DNA of 64,000 bases from JAJDTQ01 sp963422385 (GTDB taxonomy: Bacteria > Desulfobacterota > Binatia > UBA9968 > JAJDTQ01). Shown here in pieces: positions 59,087 to 64,000 of this stretch. Under the pieces are notes generated by a model that had not been told where the DNA came from, made no database searches, and saw nothing but the letters and a program-made list of their open reading frames with translations. The DNA lies in the NCBI GenBank assembly GCA_963422385.1, contig OY729432.1, positions 3,782,001-3,846,000 on the forward strand, written 5' to 3'. The position numbers were made by a program, and so were the translations under genes. Position 1 is the stretch's first letter. Each line of letters begins with the position of its first letter.

Positions 59087-61154
59087 GATCGAACTCCACG
59101 ATCACGTTGAGATGGTCGTCAACACGGGCGCACCCGCGGGTGCTCACCACCAACGTGGATTCCCGCTCTTCCACTATCGCCGGCCCCGAGAAGGTCATGC
59201 CTGGCGTCAAGGCGTAGCGATCGTAGACCGTGGTCTCGACGAAATCGCCCCGGACCGGCGAGAACACCGGGCGGGTGCCCTTCTCCGCCCTGGCCCGCAC
59301 CGCCTGCCGGCCACGGGTCGAGAAGTTCAGCGGCTGCTCCGGCCCCCGCGCCACCACGCGCCAGTTGATGACCTCCACCACTACGTCCGGTACCGTCCGG
59401 CCGTACATGTGCTCGTAGGTGCGCTCGAAGGCTCCGGTGATGGCGCCGAGATGACTGGCCCACAGCGCCTCCTCGGGGATGGGCACCGACACCTCGTGGC
59501 CCTGGCCGGTATAGCGCATGTCCGCGGTGCGTTCGTAGATGATGTCGTCCGGGGCCAGTCCCGACTGCTCGAGGATAGCGCGTCCCTCGGCGCACATGTC
59601 ATCGAACAGGCGGTTGACGAAGGACCAGTCCAGCTCGTCGAGGCGGCTGTAGGCGCTACGCACGAAATCGAAAGCCAGGGGCGCCGCCAGAAGGCCGAAG
59701 GTCGAGCCCACGCCCGCCCCCATGGGAGAGATCATCGTGGGCAGGTGCAACAACTCCGCCACGTGGCAGCCGTGCACCGGACCCGCACCGCCGAAGGCGT
59801 ACATGGGCAGCTCCCGCGGATCCTTGCCGCGTTCCCCCAGATGGGCGCGGGCGGCGTTGGCCATGTTCTCGTTAACGATCTGGTGGATGCCCCAGGCCAC
59901 CTCCTCCACGCGCATGTCGAGCTGCGTGGCGGCGCTGCCGAGGGCAGCCCGAGCCGCTTCCACGTCGAGTTTCATCTCGCCGCCGAGAAAGTAGTCGGGA
60001 TCGAAGTAGCCGAGCACCAGGTTCGCGTCCGTCACCGTGGGACGGGTGCCGCCACGGCCGTAGCAGGCCGGCCCAGGCTCGGCCCCGGCGCTCTCGGGTC
60101 CGACCTTGAGCAGGCCCAGTGCGTCCACCCGGGCGATGCTGCCGCCGCCGGCGCCGATCTCGATCATGTCGATGACCGGAATCTTGATGGGGAGGCCGCT
60201 GCCCTTGCGGAAGCGGTAGATCCGGTCCACCTCGAACTCCCGCGCCTTGAGCGGATAGCCGTTCTCCACGGCGCACAGCTTGGCGGTGGTGCCGCCCATG
60301 TCGAAAGAGAGGAGATCGGGATAGCCCGCCCGCTGTCCCAGCGCGGCCGCCGCCAGCGCCCCCGCCGCCGGCCCCGACTCGAGCATCCGCACCGGGAACC
60401 GGGCGGCCGTCTCCGGCGTACCGATACCACCGCTGGAAAGCATCACGAAGAAACTGCCGGTGAATCGAAGGCCATCCAGGCGCTGCTGCAGCTCCTGGAG
60501 ATAGGCGGCCACGCGATCCTGCACGTAGACGTTGGCGACGGTGGTGCTGGTGCGCTGGAACTCGCGGATCTCGGGCACCACCTCGGCGCTCACCGACACG
60601 CGGATCCCGGGGGCCACCTCCGCGATGAGAGCCCGCGTCCGGTGCTCGTGGGCGGCGTTGCGGAAACTGTTGAGGTAGCACACCGCCACCGCTCGGACGC
60701 CCTTGTCCCGCAGCTCCGCCGCCAGGCTCCGCAGGAAGTCCTCGTCCAAGGGCTTGATGACGGTCCCATCCGCGGCCACGCGCTCCGGCACGTCGAACCG
60801 GAGGTAGCGAGGCACCAGCGGCCTGGGGAATTCGAGATCGAGATCGTAGAGCTCGTAGCGGTGCTCGCGGCCGATCTCCAGGGCGTCCCGGAACCCTTCG
60901 GTGGTGAGCAGCGCGGTGACCGCGCCCTTGCGCTCGATCAGGGCGTTGGTGACCAGCGTGGTGCCGTGCACCACCGTGCCCTGCCGGGCGCGGTCCACGA
61001 TACCCGCGTCCAGACCCTCCCGCATGGCCGTTTCCACCGCCACGCTCGGGTCTCCGTGGGTGGTCAGGGTCTTGCCGATGAAGGACGTGCCGTCATCCGC
61101 CACGAGGAGCAGGTCCGTGAAGGTTCCGCCGATGTCAACGCCGACACGATACAT
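59079..61154 (-). CDS. hyuA: Hydantoinase A / oxoprolinase-type subunit (HyuA family)
   Basis: MYRVGVDIGGTFTDLLLVADDGT is the ATP-binding opening of HyuA. VHGTTLVTNALIERKGAVTALLTTEGFRD, SAEVVPEIREFQRTSTTVANVYVQ, SFDMGGTTAKLCAVENGYP and GAGGGSIARVDALGLLKVGPESAGAEPGPACYGRGG are full-length signatures. 691 residues is typical. HyuA supplies phosphorylation and ring opening with HyuB. The gap to the upstream luciferase-like gene is 20 bp. Substrate candidates are hydantoins or N-methylhydantoin; acetone-type carboxylation is a further family possibility. I cannot choose. Confidence 0.93.
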   Translation of the reverse strand: MYRVGVDIGGTFTDLLLVADDGTSFIGKTLTTHGDPSVAVETAMREGLDAGIVDRARQGTVVHGTTLVTNALIERKGAVTALLTTEGFRDALEIGREHRYELYDLDLEFPRPLVPRYLRFDVPERVAADGTVIKPLDEDFLRSLAAELRDKGVRAVAVCYLNSFRNAAHEHRTRALIAEVAPGIRVSVSAEVVPEIREFQRTSTTVANVYVQDRVAAYLQELQQRLDGLRFTGSFFVMLSSGGIGTPETAARFPVRMLESGPAAGALAAAALGQRAGYPDLLSFDMGGTTAKLCAVENGYPLKAREFEVDRIYRFRKGSGLPIKIPVIDMIEIGAGGGSIARVDALGLLKVGPESAGAEPGPACYGRGGTRPTVTDANLVLGYFDPDYFLGGEMKLDVEAARAALGSAATQLDMRVEEVAWGIHQIVNENMANAARAHLGERGKDPRELPMYAFGGAGPVHGCHVAELLHLPTMISPMGAGVGSTFGLLAAPLAFDFVRSAYSRLDELDWSFVNRLFDDMCAEGRAILEQSGLAPDDIIYERTADMRYTGQGHEVSVPIPEEALWASHLGAITGAFERTYEHMYGRTVPDVVVEVINWRVVARGPEQPLNFSTRGRQAVRARAEKGTRPVFSPVRGDFVETTVYDRYALTPGMTFSGPAIVEERESTLVVSTRGCARVDDHLNVIVEFDHE

Positions 61155-61174
61155 GGAGGCCGGACAAACCGAAG

Positions 61175-62179
61175 TTATTGGGCGAACAGGTTCATCAGGG
61201 CATCGGTCTGGTCCGCCGCGGCGGGCCGCAACAGCGGGATCTTGACACCCGCGTCGCGGTATTGCTGCACCCGCGCCTTGACCTCGTCGGGAGTGCCGCT
61301 GGCCGTCATGCCTTCCACGTAGGAGTCGGGGATGGCCTTGATCAACTCCTCCATGCCGCCCCGGGCATGGGCCTCCTCGAACCTGGGGATGTCTTCCTCA
61401 TGGATGTAGGGCTCGCCCACGCGCATCTTGGGACGGGCGATGAACGGGAGTTGGATGGGATCGAGCTTGGTGGCCACCTCCCAGCGGATGGCGTCCAGAG
61501 CCGTTTTGTGGTCGTCGGCGATGGAGCAGTTGATCAACTGGGCGACCTCGAACTTCGAGAAGTCCCGTCCCGCTTCCTCGGCCCCCTGCTTGATGATCTT
61601 GATGGCGTTGGCGGTGTACTCGGGCGAGCAGACCGCGTTGAGCACCACGCCGTCGCCGATCTGGCCGGCGAGCTTCAGGCCGGGCCTCGCGGTGGCCGGG
61701 ATGTAAAGCGGGATGTTGGTGCGCAGTGGCTTCCAGCCGATGCCAACATTGTCGAACTTGACGAACTGTCCCTGGTAGCTCACCTTCTCGCCGGTAAAGA
61801 GCAACCGCATGGACTCGATGTATTCCTTGAGCACCTGCACCGGATCCTGGTGCTCCAGCGAGTGGACCCGGGCGTGGCTGCGGGTGCAGGAGCCCGGCGC
61901 CAGCGTGATGCGGCCGCCGGTAAGCTCGTCCAGCGTCATCAACGATTGGGCCATGCAGATGGGTGTACGCAAGCGGACGATCTGGGTGGCCCCCAGCGTC
62001 ACCCTGGACGTGGCCAGGCCCATGGCCGACATGGCGGAAACCGAGTCGCGCATGAGCTCGATGGTCTCCGAGAAGAAGCCCATCTCGAAACCCTTTTCCT
62101 CCGCGCGCCGCATGAGATCAGCGATTTCCCGGACGTTGGTGAATTTCCCGTACCCAAGTGCGAAACCGACTCTGGCCAT
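61175..62179 (-). CDS. Luciferase-like (LLM) F420- or flavin-dependent oxidoreductase
   Basis: The protein starts MARVGFALGYGKFTNVREIADLMRRAEEKGFEMGFFSE and has RVTLGATQIVRLRTPICMAQSLMTLDELTGGRITLAPG, then SMRLLFTGEKVSYQGQFVKF and LYIPATARPGLKLAGQIGDGVVLN. This is the bacterial-luciferase TIM barrel close to methylene-tetrahydromethanopterin reductase, often using cofactor F420. Length is 334 residues. It is the first gene of the seven-gene operon; the 265-bp gap upstream (62180-62444) should contain the promoter, and shows no gene. Confidence 0.88.
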   Translation of the reverse strand: MARVGFALGYGKFTNVREIADLMRRAEEKGFEMGFFSETIELMRDSVSAMSAMGLATSRVTLGATQIVRLRTPICMAQSLMTLDELTGGRITLAPGSCTRSHARVHSLEHQDPVQVLKEYIESMRLLFTGEKVSYQGQFVKFDNVGIGWKPLRTNIPLYIPATARPGLKLAGQIGDGVVLNAVCSPEYTANAIKIIKQGAEEAGRDFSKFEVAQLINCSIADDHKTALDAIRWEVATKLDPIQLPFIARPKMRVGEPYIHEEDIPRFEEAHARGGMEELIKAIPDSYVEGMTASGTPDEVKARVQQYRDAGVKIPLLRPAAADQTDALMNLFAQ

Positions 62180-62444
62180 GACATCTCCTGACTGGTTAAC
62201 GGCAACCTCTCACCATCATTCATGCCCCCGGTGAGCGCGCCCGTTAGCGGCAAAGGCGATACGCCGCCACCGACGACCCGATGGTCCTGCGCTTCATGCT
62301 CCGGTTGATTCAGAGGAAAGCGGACGGGTGTTGCGGTGTGCCTGAAGAAAAGGATTTTGTATCCGACCGGTTGCGGTTCGTCAAGGATTCGCCCGGCCCC
62401 GGCGGCCATTGCGGCGCACCCCTCGATTGCGTAAGCTTTGTGTC

Positions 62445-63044
62445 ATGATGGTGGGGCTGGACATCGACGGCGTGGTGGCCGACTTCCTCTCTCCCTTCCT
62501 CTTTCGTCTGGAAACGCGCATCGGCAAGGGGCCGATCCCGGCAAATTCCCTCTGGAGCGTCGACTTTTCGGCGCATCCCGCGCTGACCGGGGAAGCGGTG
62601 GAAGAATGCGCCGAGGCCGTGCGGCGGGACCCCGCGTTCTGGAACGGACTCGAGTCGCTGTTGAGCCCGGAACAGTGGCGGCGCCTGGAGCATTTGAGCC
62701 GGCGCGGGCAGCTTTCGTTCATCACGCACCGGACGGGCCATGAAAGCTGGGACATTCACGCGGTTACCACCGAGTGGTTTCGGCGGCACGGCATCACGAG
62801 TCCCGACGTGCACCTCGTCGAGAAGGAGAAATCCGCGGTGGTGGAGCGGCTCGGAGTGGTGCTTTTCGTCGATGACAACTACGAGAACTGCCGGGATGTT
62901 GCCGAGAAGACCGGTGCCCGGGTGCTGATGCCGCACCACCCCTACAACCGGTCGTTCTCGCACCCTGGCGTAACGCGTATCACGCATTTCAACGATGTGT
63001 TCACCCAGTTCGAGAGCTGCCTGCCACCGGCGGCCATCAGTTAA
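62445..63044 (+). CDS. HAD-like phosphatase (5'(3')-deoxyribonucleotidase type)
   Basis: The start MMVGLDIDGVVADFLSPFL carries the DxDGxxAD motif I with both Asp, the nucleophile and acid of HAD enzymes. ITHRTGHESWDIHAVTTEWF is the motif II region, and VVLFVDDNYENCRDVAE the motif IV DD. The cap is short, as in cytosolic and mitochondrial deoxyribonucleotidases. ATG 62445 was preferred to the frame's earlier codons. 199 residues. It may dephosphorylate nucleotides or small phosphate esters. The next gene begins 13 bp later, so both are probably one transcript. Confidence 0.85.
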   Translation: MMVGLDIDGVVADFLSPFLFRLETRIGKGPIPANSLWSVDFSAHPALTGEAVEECAEAVRRDPAFWNGLESLLSPEQWRRLEHLSRRGQLSFITHRTGHESWDIHAVTTEWFRRHGITSPDVHLVEKEKSAVVERLGVVLFVDDNYENCRDVAEKTGARVLMPHHPYNRSFSHPGVTRITHFNDVFTQFESCLPPAAIS

Positions 63045-63056
63045 CGGAGGATCGCC

Positions 63057-63782
63057 ATGTACGGTTGGCGAGCACGTGTAGGCCATGTGGCTCCGTCCCG
63101 CGGAGACACCCTCGTTTACGAATTCTATCGCATGCTGCCCGAAGGGTTCCAGTTGCTCAACAGCACCGGCACCATCCGGCAACTGGTGGACAACGACTTC
63201 GAGCGACAGCTCGGGCGCATCGAGGAGGCCGCGTTGGACCTTGCGGACAACGGTTGCGACGTGATCATCCTCGGGGGCTCCCCGCTCTTCACCAGGCTGG
63301 GCCACGGCAGCGACATCGAGATGGGACGGCGGCTCACCGAGAAGACGGGAGTCCCCATCACCGCCGGCATTACCGGCGAGGTAGAAGCCCTCAAAGCCAT
63401 GGGCCTTCACAGCCTGGTGGTGGCCACCCCCCACGAGGACGAGCTGAACGCCCGCATGAGGGCGTTTCTCGAGGCTTCCGGGTTCGAGGTGCTGCAGATC
63501 GAGGGATATGGGGTGCGCAAGAACTCCGCCATCTCGGATCTGCCGGTGCACGCCTCCTACAAGATCGCCAAGCGCATCTACGAAAAGGCGCCCGAGGCGG
63601 ACGGCATCTTCATCCCCTGCCCCCGTTGGCCCACCATCGAGGACGTGGAGCTTCTGGAGCACGAAATCGGCAAGCCCGTGGTGACCAGTTGCCAGGCCTA
63701 CATCTGGTATGCGCTGCACCTGATCCGCATCAGGGAGAAAGTGAACGGCTACGGCAGGCTCATGGGCAGCCTGGCCGCCTGA
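63057..63782 (+). CDS. Asp/Glu racemase superfamily protein resembling arylmalonate decarboxylase (Gly74, Cys188)
   Basis: The 241-residue protein has the aspartate/glutamate racemase two-domain fold, seen in RARVGHVAPSRGDTLVYEFYR, CDVIILGGSPLFT, AITAGITGEVEALKAMG-type sequence, LVVATPHEDELNARMRAFLEA, GIFIPCPRWPTIEDVELLE and KPVVTSCQAYIWYAL. Racemases use two Cys, one per domain. Here the first is Gly (Gly73-Gly74) while Cys188 remains. The same pair, Gly74 and Cys188, is what characterises arylmalonate decarboxylase, which is also about 240 residues. I therefore expect a decarboxylase or isomerase, not a racemase. Start ATG 63057 follows a strong GGAGG site. 13 bp after the HAD gene. Confidence 0.82.
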   Translation: MYGWRARVGHVAPSRGDTLVYEFYRMLPEGFQLLNSTGTIRQLVDNDFERQLGRIEEAALDLADNGCDVIILGGSPLFTRLGHGSDIEMGRRLTEKTGVPITAGITGEVEALKAMGLHSLVVATPHEDELNARMRAFLEASGFEVLQIEGYGVRKNSAISDLPVHASYKIAKRIYEKAPEADGIFIPCPRWPTIEDVELLEHEIGKPVVTSCQAYIWYALHLIRIREKVNGYGRLMGSLAA

Positions 63783-63821
63783 CCGCAGGGTCAACGCGCC
63801 GTTCCGCCGTGGGGCACCGAC

Positions 63822-63977
63822 ATGGACGGCCTGCGCAACACGGTTTTCGACGACTGCGGCGAACTGCCGGATCTCGCGGTCGCTTTGCTGGCGGCGGTAT
63901 TCTCCGGGAACGAGGCCGCGGGGATTCCAGGCGGGAACTTCATGAGGGTGTTTCGGGCGGTTGCGACGGCCCCGTGA
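63822..63977 (+). pseudogene. C-terminal fragment of an M19 (membrane dipeptidase-like) hydrolase
   Basis: Read in the same frame after the preceding stop, WGTDMDG, LPDLAVALLAAVFSGNEA and GIPGGNFMRVFRAVAT resemble the end of M19 dipeptidases, where GSDFDG-like, LPxLxxxLL and GGNxLRVFR motifs close the TIM barrel. Only about 55 residues are present with no metal-binding N-terminal part, so this is a fragment. The 40 bp upstream of GTDMDG do not extend the homology. The stop is at 63975-63977, and the last 23 bp of the window hold nothing recognisable. Confidence 0.6.
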
Positions 63978-64000
63978 CGCTGAGTACGGCCATCGACCGG

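Noticed and set aside
58626..61322. Very long open plus-strand frame opposite hyuA and hyuB
   Set aside because: Its translation is low-complexity and matches no family; it is the GC-driven shadow of the two well-supported minus-strand genes.

Overview
The window is GC-rich, densely coded bacterial chromosome. The housekeeping order coaBC, udg, nfeD, slipin, queA, tgt, yajC, secD, secF, recJ, rplU, rpmA, obgE, proB, proA, nadD, rsfS on one strand is a layout I associate with deltaproteobacterial or Tectomicrobia/NC10-like lineages. An outer membrane is implied by MlaA, TonB and a BtuB-like receptor. The many hydantoinase, amidohydrolase, luciferase-like, VOC and tripartite tricarboxylate transporter genes resemble metagenome-assembled marine or sponge-associated relatives. 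This placement is inference; no 16S rRNA gene is present.

Layout. 1-2000: the end of gltX, a collapsed ppk2 pseudogene, an EamA transporter, and tRNA-Gln and tRNA-Glu. 1914-20019: the minus-strand housekeeping block, into which a DNA methyltransferase and a shrunken restriction-endonuclease remnant are wedged between proB and proA. 20149-25301: plus-strand mlaA, a deoxyhypusine-synthase-like gene and two moeA genes, the second fused to a periplasmic-binding-type domain, followed by tRNA-Leu, a coiled-coil membrane protein and a wrecked IS630 transposase.

27122-35425 is the most interesting region. A GrdB-like reductase subunit is interrupted by an in-frame UGA at 28175. The codon sits exactly where glycine/sarcosine/betaine reductase protein B carries selenocysteine, and a bacterial SECIS-like hairpin follows it. 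Translation to the true stop at 28450 overlaps the start of a GrdE-like proprotein gene by ATGA. The GrdE-like protein appears to lack the Cys that normally becomes a pyruvoyl group, and no grdA, grdC or grdD lies nearby. Two VOC proteins, an MDR oxidoreductase and a TTT transporter follow on the same strand. I read this as an uncharacterised selenoprotein-B reductase system.

35800-43091: an amidohydrolase, an alpha/beta hydrolase and lipA, then a 167-bp palindromic element whose two ends supply the stop codons of lipA and the facing M24 peptidase gene. A minus-strand operon follows with a split nitrile hydratase/thiocyanate hydrolase and a MetE-like protein. 43813-51045: a vitamin B12 uptake locus with btuFCD-like ABC genes and tonB and btuB, the last two each behind its own cobalamin riboswitch. 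51087-62179: adenine deaminase, a lone ABC ATPase, and a seven-gene minus-strand operon (luciferase-like, HyuA, HyuB, SDR, KDPG aldolase, aminotransferase, dihydroxyphthalate-decarboxylase-like) that looks catabolic. 62445-64000: a HAD phosphatase, an arylmalonate-decarboxylase-like protein and a fragment of an M19 dipeptidase.

A recurring theme is decay by loss of a gene's middle: ppk2, the restriction enzyme and the IS630 transposase all keep both ends but appear to lack their catalytic core.
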